A stretch of DNA of 64,000 nt from Clostridia bacterium (lineage in GTDB: Bacteria > Bacillota > Clostridia > Oscillospirales > Acutalibacteraceae): NCBI GenBank assembly GCA_017399065.1, contig JAFQEL010000028.1, forward strand, positions 1-64,000, in the 5' to 3' direction. Below the pieces are notes generated by a model that was not told the DNA's origin, searched no databases, and saw nothing but the letters and a program-made list of their open reading frames with translations. Of this stretch, positions 53,690 to 62,960 are shown piece after piece (within the stretch, counting starts at the first letter, position 1; each line of letters opens with the position of its first letter). The translations under genes were made by a program, and so were the position numbers.

Positions 53690-53761
53690 TGTCATCCTGA
53701 ACGAAGTGAAGGATCTTGTTTTGTTATGTTTTAAGATTCTTCGCTTACGCTCAGAATGACA
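53690..53761. repeat. Imperfect inverted repeat element (TGTCAT...ATGACA type), copy 2
   Basis: A 72-bp element with ends TGTCATCCTGA and TCAGAATGACA; it is the reverse orientation of the copy at 51561-51620, with a longer loop. It lies 20 bp after the HTH-TPR gene and may act as its terminator hairpin. Confidence 0.75.
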
Positions 53762-53787
53762 ACATTTTTATGTTGCTCTGAAAATAC

Positions 53788-53841
53788 ACGGGCGGCTGGT
53801 TGCCGCCCCTACGTTTGAGATGGTAGGGGCGACCAACAGTC
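53788..53841. repeat. GTAGGGGCG-type palindromic repeat pair
   Basis: GGGCGGCTGGTTGCCGCCC and CCCCTACG on the left, GTAGGGGCGACCAAC on the right. The two halves are complementary in part. The CGTAGGGG word also begins repeats at 6694 and 6833. Confidence 0.6.
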
Positions 53842-53862
53842 ACTTGTATTTATTACATTCCT

Positions 53863-53900
53863 AAAAAATAAACCGCCGTATCACAGCGATACAGCGGTTT
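53863..53900 (-). terminator. Terminator of pgk-tpiA-gpmI operon
   Basis: A 13-bp stem with one G-U pair on the minus strand (53870-53882 and 53888-53900), followed there by TATTTTTTAG. Confidence 0.85.
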
Positions 53901-53915
53901 TATTATTAGTATATC

Positions 53916-55427
53916 TTATTTGATAAGTGAAACACCTGTCATCTGTGCAGGCTGCTCAAGGCCCATAATCTGGAGCATTGTGGGAGCGATGTCGCAGAGC
54001 TTGCCGCCTTCTTTAAGCTCGCAGTCGTAACCGACTACGCAGAAGGGGACAGGGAATGTTGTGTGAGCGGTGAAGGGTGAGCCGTCATCCTCGTACATCT
54101 TGTCTGCGTTACCGTGGTCGGCAGTGATAAGCACTACGCCGCCCTTAGCCATAACAGCGTCAACAACCTTGCCGACACACTCGTCAACAGCCTCAACAGC
54201 TGCAACGGCGGCATCGAAAATGCCTGTGTGACCGACCATATCGCAGTTTGCGAAGTTGAGCATAATAGCATCGTACTTATCCTCTTCAACTGCTTTGACA
54301 ACCTTGTCGGCAACGATGTATGCACTCATTTCGGGCTGCATATCATATGTTGCTACGTTGGGAGAATCTGTAAGGCTTCTGTCTTCACCCTCGTAAACGG
54401 TTTCTTCACCGCCGTTGAGGAAGAATGTGACGTGAGCATACTTTGTGTACTCAGCGATACGAAGCTGCTTCATACCTGCGTTGCTGATTACTTCACCGAG
54501 GGGCATTGTGATACGCTCGGGCTTGTAAGCAACCTCAACGTTGGGCATGGTTTCGTCGTACTGAGTCATACAGATGTAGCAAAGGTTGAGTAACTCATCA
54601 CGTACGAAGCCGTCAAAATCAGCATCGACAAATGCACGTGTGATTTCTCTTGCACGGTCGGGGCGGAAGTTGAAGAAGATTACGCTGTCGCCGTTCTTAA
54701 CTGCTTCAGCCTTCTCGTTTACGCAGGGTACGATGAATTCGTCTGTTACGCCGTTAGCGTAAGACTCTTCCATCATTTCCTTTGCACAGGTGAACTTGGG
54801 AGCGTCGAGTGCTGTCATTGCACGGTATGCCTTCTCAACACGGTCCCATTTCTTCTCTCTGTCCATAACGTAGTATCTGCCCATTACGCTTGCAATTGTG
54901 CCGACACCGATTTCGCCGCACTTCTTGTAAAGCTCAACAATGAAATCCTTGCCGCTTGTGGGAGGTACGTCACGGCCGTCCATAAAGCAGTGGACATATA
55001 CTTTCTCGAGACCGCTGCGCTTTGCAAGCTCGAGAAGAGCGTAGAGGTGAGTGTTGTGGCTGTGAACACCGCCGTCGGATACAAGACCCATAAGGTGAAG
55101 AGCGGAGTCGTTAGCCTTGCAGTTTTCAACTGCCTTTGTAAACTCTTCATTGGTGAAGAAATCACCGTCGGAGATTGACTTTGAAATTCTTGTCAGCTCC
55201 TGGTAAACAACACGGCCTGCACCGATGTTTGTGTGACCGACCTCGCTGTTACCCATCTGACCGTCGGGCAGACCGACATCAAGACCGGAAGCACCGATGT
55301 ATGTGAGGGGATAGTTTGCAAAAAGGCTGTCAAGATTGGGAGTTTTAGCGGAAACGATAGCGTTGCCGTAGTCGCTCGGATTCTTGCCGAAGCCGTCCAT
55401 AATGCAAAGAAGAATAGGCTTTTTCAT
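53916..55427 (-). CDS. gpmI: 2,3-bisphosphoglycerate-independent phosphoglycerate mutase
   Basis: Manganese enzyme of 503 residues that interconverts 3- and 2-phosphoglycerate in glycolysis. MDGFGKNPSDYGNAI at the start carries metal ligands; the phosphoserine loop is GQMGNSEVGHTNIGAGR; the C-terminal ligands are in NCDMVGHTG and LITADHGNADKM. The length matches the family. GAGGTTACAG precedes the ATG. Last gene of an operon after tpiA (gap 23 bp). In sporulating Gram-positives this enzyme is pH-sensitive and important in spore metabolism. Confidence 0.98.
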   Translation of the reverse strand: MKKPILLCIMDGFGKNPSDYGNAIVSAKTPNLDSLFANYPLTYIGASGLDVGLPDGQMGNSEVGHTNIGAGRVVYQELTRISKSISDGDFFTNEEFTKAVENCKANDSALHLMGLVSDGGVHSHNTHLYALLELAKRSGLEKVYVHCFMDGRDVPPTSGKDFIVELYKKCGEIGVGTIASVMGRYYVMDREKKWDRVEKAYRAMTALDAPKFTCAKEMMEESYANGVTDEFIVPCVNEKAEAVKNGDSVIFFNFRPDRAREITRAFVDADFDGFVRDELLNLCYICMTQYDETMPNVEVAYKPERITMPLGEVISNAGMKQLRIAEYTKYAHVTFFLNGGEETVYEGEDRSLTDSPNVATYDMQPEMSAYIVADKVVKAVEEDKYDAIMLNFANCDMVGHTGIFDAAVAAVEAVDECVGKVVDAVMAKGGVVLITADHGNADKMYEDDGSPFTAHTTFPVPFCVVGYDCELKEGGKLCDIAPTMLQIMGLEQPAQMTGVSLIK

Positions 55428-55450
55428 ATTCTGTAACCTCTTTGAGTTAA

Positions 55451-56218
55451 TTATTTGCTTGCTGCCTTAACGATTGCTGCGAAGTCTGCAGCCTTGAGTG
55501 ATGCACCGCCGATGAGACCGCCGTCAACATCGTACTGAGCAAGAAGCTCGTCTGCGTTGCCTGCGTTCATGCTGCCGCCGTACTGAACAACAATCTTGTC
55601 TGCTGCAGCCTTACCGTAAAGCTCGCCGATGAGTGCACGGATTGCACCGTTAACCTCGTTAGCCTGCTCTGCAGTAGCTGTGAGGCCTGTGCCGATTGCC
55701 CATACGGGCTCGTAAGCGATGATGATGTTGTCAAGCTCAGCCTCAGTTACGCCGAGAAGTGCAACCTTAGTCTGCATACGAACGATTTCCATTGTGATGT
55801 TCTGCTCGCGCTCTTCCTTGAGCTCGCCTACGCAAAGGATAACCTTGAGGCCGTTGTCAAGAGCAGCTCTTACACGCTTCTGTACAGTAACGTCTGTTTC
55901 GCCGAAGTACTGTCTGCGCTCGCTGTGGCCGATAACAACGTACTCTACGCCGATAGCCTTGAGCATGGGAGCGGAAACTTCGCCTGTGAATGCACCGCTC
56001 TCTGCCCAGTGGCAGTTCTCAGCACCGATTTTGATGTTGGAGCCCTTTGCTGCTTCCATAGCTGCGAAAAGGTCAATATAGGGTACGCAAGCAACAACGT
56101 CACAGTCAGCATCTGCAACGAGGGGCTTGATTTCGTTGATGAGAGCTGTTGCCTCAGCAGGAGTCTTGTTCATTTTCCAGTTACCTGCGATAACTACTTT
56201 ACGGAGATTCTTGTCCAT
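55451..56218 (-). CDS. tpiA: Triosephosphate isomerase
   Basis: TIM-barrel enzyme of 255 residues that interconverts dihydroxyacetone phosphate and glyceraldehyde 3-phosphate. GNWKMNKT holds the catalytic Lys, VIGHSERR the catalytic His, AYEPVWAIGTG the catalytic Glu, and QYGGSMNAGNADEL the phosphate-binding loop. AAAGGATG precedes the ATG. Middle gene of pgk-tpiA-gpmI. Confidence 0.98.
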   Translation of the reverse strand: MDKNLRKVVIAGNWKMNKTPAEATALINEIKPLVADADCDVVACVPYIDLFAAMEAAKGSNIKIGAENCHWAESGAFTGEVSAPMLKAIGVEYVVIGHSERRQYFGETDVTVQKRVRAALDNGLKVILCVGELKEEREQNITMEIVRMQTKVALLGVTEAELDNIIIAYEPVWAIGTGLTATAEQANEVNGAIRALIGELYGKAAADKIVVQYGGSMNAGNADELLAQYDVDGGLIGGASLKAADFAAIVKAASK

Positions 56219-56256
56219 TTTATAAACATCCTTTCAGATTTATTTACTATAACTTT

Positions 56257-56282
56257 GCCCGTGTATTGGTTGATACACGGGC
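56257..56282. other. Intergenic hairpin between pgk and tpiA
   Basis: A perfect 9-bp stem, GCCCGTGTA with TACACGGGC, and an 8-nt loop. No T-run follows on the minus strand, so it is more likely an RNA stability or processing element than a terminator. Confidence 0.5.
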
Positions 56283-56302
56283 GATTGGTTTTATGGGGTT
56301 AA

Positions 56303-57496
56303 TTATTTCTCGTTGAGAGCTGCAATACCGGGAAGCTCTTTGCCTTCCATATACTCGAGAGAAGCACCGCCGCCTGTGGAGATGTGGCTCATCTTGTCAG
56401 CGAAGCCGAGCTTCTGAACAGCTGCAGCACTGTCACCGCCGCCGATGATGGAGATTGAGCCGGACTCTGCAACTGCGTTAGCAACTGCAACTGTACCTGC
56501 TGCGAAGTTCTCCCACTCGGAAACACCCATCGGGCCGTTCCAGATAACTGTGCCTGCGCCCTTGATAGCGTTTGCGAACATTTCCTGAGTCTTGGGACCG
56601 ATGTCGAGACCCATCCAGCCTTCGGGAATGTCGTCTGAATCGACAATCATAGCCTCTGTATCGGGAGCGTATTCCTTACCGACCTTGTTGTCTACGGGGA
56701 TGAGGAAGTTAACGCCCTTCTCCTTAGCCTTGGCCATCATTTCGCCTGCAAGCTCTACTTTGTCAGCCTCAAGGAGAGATGTGCCGATATTGTGGCCGAG
56801 GTACTTCATGAATGTGTATGCCATACCGCCGCCGACGATAAGTGTGTCAACCTTGTCGAGGAGGTTTGTGATAACGCCGATCTTATCGGAAACCTTTGCA
56901 CCGCCGAGGATTGCAACGAAGGGGCGCTGCGGGTTTTCAAGAGCGCCGCCGATGAAGGAGATTTCCTTCTGGATGAGGTAACCGCAGACAGCAGGAATGT
57001 AGTCTGCTACACCTGTTGTGGAGGAGTGAGCTCTGTGAGCTGAACCGAAAGCATCGTTAACGAAGATATCAGCAAGAGAAGCAAAAGCCTTGCTGAGCTC
57101 GGGATCGTTCTTTGTCTCGCCCTTCTCGTAACGTACGTTCTCAAGGAGCATAACGTCGCCGTCGTTAAGAGAAGCTGCAAGTGCCTGAGCGCTCTCGCCG
57201 ACAACGTCTGTTGCCATCTTTACTTCCTTGCCGAGGAGCTCGGAAAGACGTGCTGCTACGGGAGCAAGTGAGAACTCGGGAACAACTTCACCCTTGGGTC
57301 TGCCGAGGTGAGAGCAAAGGATAACCTTTGCGTTGTTGTCAAGAAGATACTTGATAGTGGGGAGTGAGGATACTATTCTCTTGTCGCTTGTGATAACGCC
57401 GTCCTTAAGCGGAACGTTGAAATCGCAACGAACAAGAACTCTTTTGCCGCTGACCTGAATATCTTCAACGGTCTTTTTGTTAAGTGCACTGCTCAT
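56303..57496 (-). CDS. pgk: Phosphoglycerate kinase
   Basis: ATP-generating glycolytic enzyme of 397 residues. The substrate-binding [19 protein letters not shown], and the nucleotide-binding [11 protein letters not shown] and terminal [13 protein letters not shown] and [13 protein letters not shown] motifs are all present. AAAGGATG precedes the ATG. First gene of pgk-tpiA-gpmI; glyceraldehyde-3-phosphate dehydrogenase and enolase genes are not in the window. Codon bias suggests high expression. Confidence 0.98.
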   Translation of the reverse strand: MSSALNKKTVEDIQVSGKRVLVRCDFNVPLKDGVITSDKRIVSSLPTIKYLLDNNAKVILCSHLGRPKGEVVPEFSLAPVAARLSELLGKEVKMATDVVGESAQALAASLNDGDVMLLENVRYEKGETKNDPELSKAFASLADIFVNDAFGSAHRAHSSTTGVADYIPAVCGYLIQKEISFIGGALENPQRPFVAILGGAKVSDKIGVITNLLDKVDTLIVGGGMAYTFMKYLGHNIGTSLLEADKVELAGEMMAKAKEKGVNFLIPVDNKVGKEYAPDTEAMIVDSDDIPEGWMGLDIGPKTQEMFANAIKGAGTVIWNGPMGVSEWENFAAGTVAVANAVAESGSISIIGGGDSAAAVQKLGFADKMSHISTGGGASLEYMEGKELPGIAALNEK

Positions 57497-57568
57497 TTTC
57501 TGTACATCCTTTCGTGATATATGGTTAATTCATTTTTGACAAATTAAGGCTATAAGCCTTTCTTACAT

Positions 57569-57597
57569 ATTCTATACTAATTTTAAAATATTTTCAA
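57569..57597 (-). promoter_or_regulatory. pgk operon promoter
   Basis: Minus strand TTGAAA (57592-57597), 17-bp spacer, TAGAAT (57569-57574). A short hairpin AAGGCT/AGCCTT (57546-57560) lies in the leader. Confidence 0.75.
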
Positions 57598-57670
57598 CAT
57601 ATAATTGTTTGCAGATTTGAGGGGGTGGAGCTGAGATTTTTGTTGATTTTGCTATTTATTCAATAATTTC

Positions 57671-57700
57671 TTGACATTATTAAAATTGCGTGCATATAAT
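57671..57700 (+). promoter_or_regulatory. serC promoter
   Basis: TTGACA (57671-57676), 18-bp spacer, TATAAT (57695-57700), 43 bp before the serC start. No T-box or serine riboswitch fold was seen in the short leader. Confidence 0.85.
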
Positions 57701-57742
57701 AGTTTCATATATAATTTGACCTATTCTCAGGAGGTATATTCA

Positions 57743-58825
57743 ATGGCAAGAGTCTATAATTTTTCCGCAGGTCCTTCAATGCTTCCGGAGTCAGTTCTCA
57801 ACAGAGCTGCAGCCGAGATGCTTGACTACAAGGGCAGCGGCCAGTCAGTAATGGAGATGTCACATCGCTCCAAAGTATTCATGGAAATCGCAGCAGAGAC
57901 AGAGTCTCTTTTCCGCGAGGTTCTCGGTGTACCGGAAAACTACAAAGTCCTCTTCCTCCAGGGCGGTGCATCAACACAGTTCGCAGCTATTCCGCTCAAC
58001 TTTATGAACAAAGCTAAGAAGGCTGACTATGTTCTCACAGGTCAGTTCTCAACAAAAGCTTACAAAGAGGCTTGTAAGTACGGCGACGTACGTGTGGTTG
58101 CAAGCTCAAAAGAAGATACATTCTCATATATACCCCGTCTCGAAAAGTCCGATTTCGACCCCGAGGCAGATTATGTCTATGTTTGCTTCAACAACACGAT
58201 CTACGGCACAACTTACAAGTACATTCCCGATACAGGCGATGTTCCGCTGTTTGCAGATGTTTCATCCTGCTTCCTTTCAGAGCCTATGGATGTTACAAAG
58301 TTCGGCCTTATCTACGGCGGTGCACAGAAGAATATCGGCCCTGCAGGTCTTACTGTAGTTATTGTCCGTGAGGATCTTCTCGGCAACGCAAGAGACTACA
58401 CTCCTGCAATGCTCAACTACAAAGAGATGGCAGACAACGACTCAATGTACAACACTCCTCCCTGCTACTCAATCTACATCTGTAAGCTTGTTCTTGAGTG
58501 GATCAAGAGCATAGGCGGTCTCGAAGCTATGAAGGAGCGCAACGTTGCTAAGGCAAAGCTTCTTTACGATTATCTTGACAGCAGCAAGCTCTTCAAGAAC
58601 AGCGTCAAGAAAGAGGACCGTTCAATGATGAACGTTACTTTTGTTACAGGTGATGCAGACCTTGATGCAAAGTTTGTAAAGGAAGCTACAGCAGCAGGCC
58701 TTGTAAACCTTAAGGGTCACCGTTCGGTTGGTGGCATGCGTGCTTCTATCTACAACGCAATGCCTTACGAGGGCGTTGAGAAGCTCGTTGAGTTCATGGC
58801 AGACTTTGAGAAGAACAATTCATAA
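57743..58825 (+). CDS. serC: Phosphoserine aminotransferase
   Basis: PLP enzyme of 360 residues that makes 3-phosphoserine from 3-phosphohydroxypyruvate and glutamate. It starts ARVYNFSAGPSMLPESVL; the PLP lysine is in YGGAQKNIGPAG; the C-terminus has GHRSVGGMRASIYNAM. The start is the ATG at 57743 with CAGGAGG upstream; the in-frame extension back to 57671 overlaps the promoter and is rejected. It is followed 12 bp later by the dehydrogenase gene. Confidence 0.98.
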   Translation: MARVYNFSAGPSMLPESVLNRAAAEMLDYKGSGQSVMEMSHRSKVFMEIAAETESLFREVLGVPENYKVLFLQGGASTQFAAIPLNFMNKAKKADYVLTGQFSTKAYKEACKYGDVRVVASSKEDTFSYIPRLEKSDFDPEADYVYVCFNNTIYGTTYKYIPDTGDVPLFADVSSCFLSEPMDVTKFGLIYGGAQKNIGPAGLTVVIVREDLLGNARDYTPAMLNYKEMADNDSMYNTPPCYSIYICKLVLEWIKSIGGLEAMKERNVAKAKLLYDYLDSSKLFKNSVKKEDRSMMNVTFVTGDADLDAKFVKEATAAGLVNLKGHRSVGGMRASIYNAMPYEGVEKLVEFMADFEKNNS

Positions 58826-58837
58826 AGGGTGATATAA

Positions 58838-59977
58838 ATGTTTAATATTCTTACTCTCAACAAAATCGCAGCCTGCGGTACAGACAGACTCGGCGACAAC
58901 TATAAGGTTGCTGACGATATTCAGTCTCCCGATGCTATTATGGTACGTTCCGCAGCAATGCACGATATGGAGTTTGACCCCGTAACACTTGCTGTTGCAC
59001 GTGCAGGCGCAGGTGTCAACAATATTCCGCTTGATAAGTGCACAGAAAAGGGCATAGTTGTTTTCAACACACCCGGTGCAAATGCTAACGCTGTTAAGGA
59101 GCTTGTTCTCTGCGGTCTTTTCCTCTCCTCCAGAAGAATCCCTGCAGCTATTGACTGGTGCAAGACTCTCAAGGGTGAGGGCGCAAATGTTTCCAAGCTC
59201 GTAGAAAAAGGCAAGTCACAGTTTGTCGGCCCCGAAATTATGGGCAAGACTCTCGGTGTTATCGGCCTCGGCGCAATCGGCGCAAAGGTTGCCAATGCAG
59301 CAGTAGCACTTGGTATGGACGTTGTCGGCTACGACGCTTTCCTTACAGATGCAGCTGCAGCAGCTCTCGCTTCCGAAGTTAAGGTTGTATCAAGCCTTGA
59401 CGAGGTTTATGCAGCATCCGATTACGTTTCTCTCCACCTTCCCTGCAACGACAGCACAAGAGGTATGATTAACGCTGATACATTCGCTAAGATGAAGGAC
59501 AGCGTACGAATCCTCAATTTCGCACGCGGTGAGCTTGTTGATAATGCATCTGTTATCGAGGCACTCGCAAGCGGTAAGTGTGCAGCTTATGTTACCGACT
59601 TCCCGACTGACGAGCAGATTGGCGTTGACGGTGTTGTAGCAATGCCTCACCTCGGTGCTTCTACTCCCGAGTCAGAGGATAACTGTGCAGTTATGGCAGC
59701 AGACGAAATCAAGGCTTACCTTGAAAAGGGTGAGATCGTAAACTCTGTCAACGTACCTGCAATGCGTCTTGCAGCTCCCGCAGGCAAGAGAGTTTGCGTA
59801 ATTCACGCAGAGTCAGCTTTCGCTGACGTTGTTGCCGCTATGGAAGGCAACACAGCTAACGTAAACACAGCTTCACGCAAGGGCGTTTCTTACACTGTTG
59901 CGGATATGGATTGCGACTGTGTAGCAGAGAAACTCTCCGCTGTTGACGGTGTATACAGAGTCAGAGTTATCGGCTGA
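58838..59977 (+). CDS. serA: D-3-phosphoglycerate dehydrogenase
   Basis: NAD-dependent enzyme of 379 residues that oxidises 3-phosphoglycerate, the first step of serine synthesis. Rossmann motif GVIGLGAIGAKVA; catalytic Arg in NFARGELVD; catalytic His in MPHLGASTPE. The C-terminal 75 residues are a short ACT-like domain (RVCVIHAESAFADVVAAM, VDGVYRVRVIG), as in other short bacterial forms. A substrate specificity for phosphoglycerate is supported by the adjacent serC. AAGGGTG precedes the ATG. Confidence 0.95.
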   Translation: MFNILTLNKIAACGTDRLGDNYKVADDIQSPDAIMVRSAAMHDMEFDPVTLAVARAGAGVNNIPLDKCTEKGIVVFNTPGANANAVKELVLCGLFLSSRRIPAAIDWCKTLKGEGANVSKLVEKGKSQFVGPEIMGKTLGVIGLGAIGAKVANAAVALGMDVVGYDAFLTDAAAAALASEVKVVSSLDEVYAASDYVSLHLPCNDSTRGMINADTFAKMKDSVRILNFARGELVDNASVIEALASGKCAAYVTDFPTDEQIGVDGVVAMPHLGASTPESEDNCAVMAADEIKAYLEKGEIVNSVNVPAMRLAAPAGKRVCVIHAESAFADVVAAMEGNTANVNTASRKGVSYTVADMDCDCVAEKLSAVDGVYRVRVIG

Positions 59978-59990
59978 TAAATAACAAATC

Positions 59991-60025
59991 AAAAGCTCCT
60001 TGTTACTGTAACAAGGAGCTTTTTT
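59991..60025. terminator. Terminator after serC-serA
   Basis: A perfect 15-bp stem (59991-60005 and 60009-60023) with a 3-nt loop and T6, shared with the convergent HTH gene. Confidence 0.92.
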
Positions 60026-60805
60026 CTATGCCGGATTCTCTTGCATTCTTTTTATTTGGTTCATAAAATAGTCGGTATAAATTGAAAAATTCGGGTGGTC
60101 GAGAATATTTATCAGCTGAATTGCTTTTTCTGTTTCTGCTACAGCCTTATCAATTTCATTCTTTGCTTCATAACATTCAGCAAGCTTCCACATCATTTGG
60201 ATTAAATTCTCAAAAGAAATCCATTTTTGCTTTTCGGCAGCTTTGTATTTAGGTTCGCCGTCCAAGAGAAATGCGATTTCCGTAAGCTTGGTAAAGTATA
60301 TTTCCGGAATTTGTTCTATTGCATTTTCCGCACTTTTCAGGTCGCCTTTCTTTTTGTAAGCGTAGGCAAGAAAACGCAGAGCGTCATATTTAACCTCGTT
60401 ATTAAGCGTTCTTTCTGCAAGTCTTGAGGCAATATCTATTGTTTCGTCGGGGTCTGTGACAACGTAAAGAATGTTGTTGAGGAGTATATCGTTTTCGGGG
60501 TAGGCTTTAAGTGCTTCTTCGAGAATAGCTCTGCTTTTTTGCGGGTTGCTTTCTCTGAATTTATATGCTTCATCAACCGATTTTTCTATTCTTTCTTCTT
60601 TTTCGGCAAGGTTGAACTCCAAAAGCTCATCCGTTGAAACTCCGAAATAATTTGCAAGCATTGGTACTAATGTTATGTCGGGTAAAGCAATATTGTTTTC
60701 CCATTTGCTGACCGCTTGAAAGGATATTCCTATTGCACCTGCAAGCTGTTCCTGGGTTATTCCTTTTGCTTTTCTCAATGCTTTGATTTTGTTTCCGATA
60801 TTCAT
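60026..60805 (-). CDS. XRE-family regulator with TPR-like C-terminus
   Basis: Protein of 259 residues. The N-terminal 60 residues form a Cro/CI-type helix-turn-helix (IKALRKAKGITQEQLAGAIG, SKWENNIALPDITLVP). Residues about 75-255 are helical with TPR-like repeats (ESNPQKSRAILEEALKAYPE, AYKKKGDLKSAENAIEQ, AECYEAKNEIDKAVAETEKA). GGCGGTGAT precedes the ATG. The same layout occurs at 52,579-53,670, but the C-terminal parts are only loosely alike. Target unknown; the gene is divergent from uvrB. Confidence 0.9.
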   Translation of the reverse strand: MNIGNKIKALRKAKGITQEQLAGAIGISFQAVSKWENNIALPDITLVPMLANYFGVSTDELLEFNLAEKEERIEKSVDEAYKFRESNPQKSRAILEEALKAYPENDILLNNILYVVTDPDETIDIASRLAERTLNNEVKYDALRFLAYAYKKKGDLKSAENAIEQIPEIYFTKLTEIAFLLDGEPKYKAAEKQKWISFENLIQMMWKLAECYEAKNEIDKAVAETEKAIQLINILDHPNFSIYTDYFMNQIKRMQENPA

Positions 60806-60879
60806 TGTTTATCACCGCCGTGTTTTGTTAACTGAAATATAACACATAATTTTTAAACAAACAATAACATATAAGGTGA

Positions 60880-60906
60880 CACTTTTCAACCGTGGGTTGA
60901 AAAGTG
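60880..60906. promoter_or_regulatory. Perfect palindrome in the divergent regulator/uvrB region
   Basis: CACTTTTCAACC and its exact complement GGTTGAAAAGTG around GTG: 12-bp arms and a 3-nt centre. It lies 75 bp upstream of the HTH gene start and 95 bp upstream of uvrB. It may be an operator of the HTH-TPR regulator; it has no T-run to act as terminator. Confidence 0.55.
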
Positions 60907-60930
60907 AAGTGCTAAAATTCTTATGAAGTG

Positions 60931-60958
60931 TTGAATAAGGCTTTTATTTTCTTATTAT
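60931..60958 (+). promoter_or_regulatory. Possible uvrB promoter
   Basis: TTGAAT (60931-60936), 16-bp spacer, TATTAT (60953-60958). AT-rich surroundings make this a modest call; no LexA/DinR box of the Bacillus GAAC-N4-GTTC type was seen. Confidence 0.4.
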
Positions 60959-61001
60959 GCGTGTTATAATATTATAATAACCTAAAAAAGGAGGTTTTGC
61001 T

Positions 61002-62960
61002 GTGGAGCAATTTAAACTGGTTTCGAAATACAAGCCTACGGGTGACCAGCCGCAGGCTATAAAGGCACTTGTTGACGGCGTCAATAAAGGGCTTGATGAG
61101 CAGACTCTGCTCGGCGTTACGGGCTCGGGCAAAACCTTTACTATGGCCAATGTTATTGCTCAGGTCAACAAGCCTACACTTGTGCTTGCTCACAACAAAA
61201 CTCTTGCCGCACAGCTGTGCAGTGAATTCCGTGAGTTTTTCCCTGAGAATGCGGTTGAGTATTTTGTATCTTATTACGATTACTATCAGCCCGAGGCATA
61301 TCTGCCTACAACCGATACTTATATAGAAAAAGATTCGGCAGTCAATGACGAGATTGATAAGCTCAGGCACTCCGCAACCTGTGCACTGGCTGAGCGTCGT
61401 GACGTTATAATAGTCGCATCTGTTTCGTGTATATATACTCTGGGCAGCCCCTTTGATTATAAAAATATGCTCATTTCGCTCCGACCCGGTATGGAGAAAA
61501 GCCGTGAGGAGCTTATTGAAAAGCTTGTCAGTATTCAGTATGAGCGTAACGATATAAACTTCATCCGCAACAAATTCCGTGTGCGTGGTGACGTTGTTGA
61601 GATTTTTCCTGCATATTCGTCCGATACGGCAATACGTGTCGAATTTTTCGGCGATGAGATCGACCGTATAAGTGAAATAAACGTGCTCACGGGTGACGTG
61701 AAGGCTGTGCTCAGCCATGCGGCGGTATATCCCGCATCGCACTACGTTATTCCGCAGGAGAAAATGGAAGAGGCAATAGGCAGAATTTTTGACGAGATGA
61801 CATCTGTTTATGCAAATTTTGTCGAAGAAGGCAAGCTCCTTGAGGCACAGCGTATCAAGCAGCGTACGGAGTATGATATAGAAATGCTGCGTGAGACGGG
61901 CTTCTGCAAGGGAATAGAAAATTACTCCCGTGTGCTTTCTGGTATGCCTCCCGGCTCTGTGCCGTTTACGCTGCTCAACTATTTCCCCGATGATTTTCTG
62001 CTGTTTGTTGACGAATCGCACGTTACACTTCCGCAGGTAAGAGGTATGATAGGCGGCGACAGAGCAAGAAAAGAGAATCTTGTGAATTTCGGCTTCCGCC
62101 TGCCGTCGGCTTTCGATAACAGACCGCTGACCTTTGATGAATTCTACGTTCGTACAGGTCAGAAGATTTTTGTCAGTGCAACTCCGGGCGAGTTTGAGCG
62201 CAACAAGAGTGCACAGATTGCCGAGCAGCTTATCCGCCCGACAGGTCTGCTCGACCCCGAAATTTCTGTCAGACCTACAGACGGACAGATTGATGACCTG
62301 CTTGGTGAAATCAATAAACGCACAGCTAAGGGTGAGCGTGTGCTTGTAACCACGCTTACAAAGAAAATGGCAGAAAACCTTACGGATTATTTTTCCGACA
62401 TGGGTGTAAACGTGCGTTATATGCACCACGATATTGACACAATTGAGCGTATGCAGCTCATACGTGGGCTTCGCCTGGGCGAGTTTGATGTGCTTGTCGG
62501 TATCAACCTTCTGCGTGAAGGTCTTGATATACCCGAGGTGTCTCTTGTGGCGATACTCGATGCAGATAAAGAGGGCTTCCTTCGAAGCGAAACCTCACTT
62601 ATTCAGACAATAGGCCGTGCGGCACGTAACGCAAACGGTGAGGTAATAATGTATGCTGACAGCGTAACTCCGTCTATGGAGCGTGCACTTGACGAAACTG
62701 CACGCCGCCGTGAAAAGCAGATGGCTTACAATGAAGAGCACGGCATAACTCCGCAGACAATTATAAAAGACGTATCCGAAATTCTTGAAATTTCATCGGG
62801 TGCTGACAGTGTCAAGGCGGACAAACAGCTCAGCCGTATTGAGCGTGAGCAGCTTATAAAACAGCTTACCAATGAGATGAAGGCTGCGGCAAAGATACTC
62901 GAATTTGAGCACGCCGCACAGCTGAGAGACAGAATTGAAAAACTCAGACGAGGTAAATAA
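61002..62960 (+). CDS. uvrB: UvrABC system protein B
   Basis: Damage-verification helicase of 652 residues for nucleotide excision repair; it receives DNA from UvrA and recruits UvrC. Walker A is GVTGSGKTF, the strand-inserting beta-hairpin [12 protein letters not shown] is present, as are helicase motif [11 protein letters not shown] and a C-terminal UVR/UvrC-binding helix pair ([20 protein letters not shown]). The start is GTG with AAGGAGG upstream. It ends right before uvrA: TAA is followed directly by ATG. Confidence 0.98.
   Translation: MEQFKLVSKYKPTGDQPQAIKALVDGVNKGLDEQTLLGVTGSGKTFTMANVIAQVNKPTLVLAHNKTLAAQLCSEFREFFPENAVEYFVSYYDYYQPEAYLPTTDTYIEKDSAVNDEIDKLRHSATCALAERRDVIIVASVSCIYTLGSPFDYKNMLISLRPGMEKSREELIEKLVSIQYERNDINFIRNKFRVRGDVVEIFPAYSSDTAIRVEFFGDEIDRISEINVLTGDVKAVLSHAAVYPASHYVIPQEKMEEAIGRIFDEMTSVYANFVEEGKLLEAQRIKQRTEYDIEMLRETGFCKGIENYSRVLSGMPPGSVPFTLLNYFPDDFLLFVDESHVTLPQVRGMIGGDRARKENLVNFGFRLPSAFDNRPLTFDEFYVRTGQKIFVSATPGEFERNKSAQIAEQLIRPTGLLDPEISVRPTDGQIDDLLGEINKRTAKGERVLVTTLTKKMAENLTDYFSDMGVNVRYMHHDIDTIERMQLIRGLRLGEFDVLVGINLLREGLDIPEVSLVAILDADKEGFLRSETSLIQTIGRAARNANGEVIMYADSVTPSMERALDETARRREKQMAYNEEHGITPQTIIKDVSEILEISSGADSVKADKQLSRIEREQLIKQLTNEMKAAAKILEFEHAAQLRDRIEKLRRGK

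Noticed and set aside
56257-56282. Intrinsic terminator between pgk and tpiA
   Set aside because: The stem is good but no T-run follows on the transcribed strand, and the genes are otherwise an obvious operon.
57671-57742. 24-residue N-terminal extension of SerC
   Set aside because: It overlaps the TTGACA/TATAAT promoter; the ATG at 57743 has an ideal ribosome binding site and the family's usual N-terminus.
57497-57742. Possible T-box or serine-responsive riboswitch before serC
   Set aside because: The leader after the predicted promoter is only about 40 nt, too short for a T-box, and no specifier or antiterminator was seen.
60972-62429. 485-codon minus-strand ORF opposite uvrB
   Set aside because: It is the antisense frame of uvrB; its translation is Cys/His/Thr-rich without recognisable domains.
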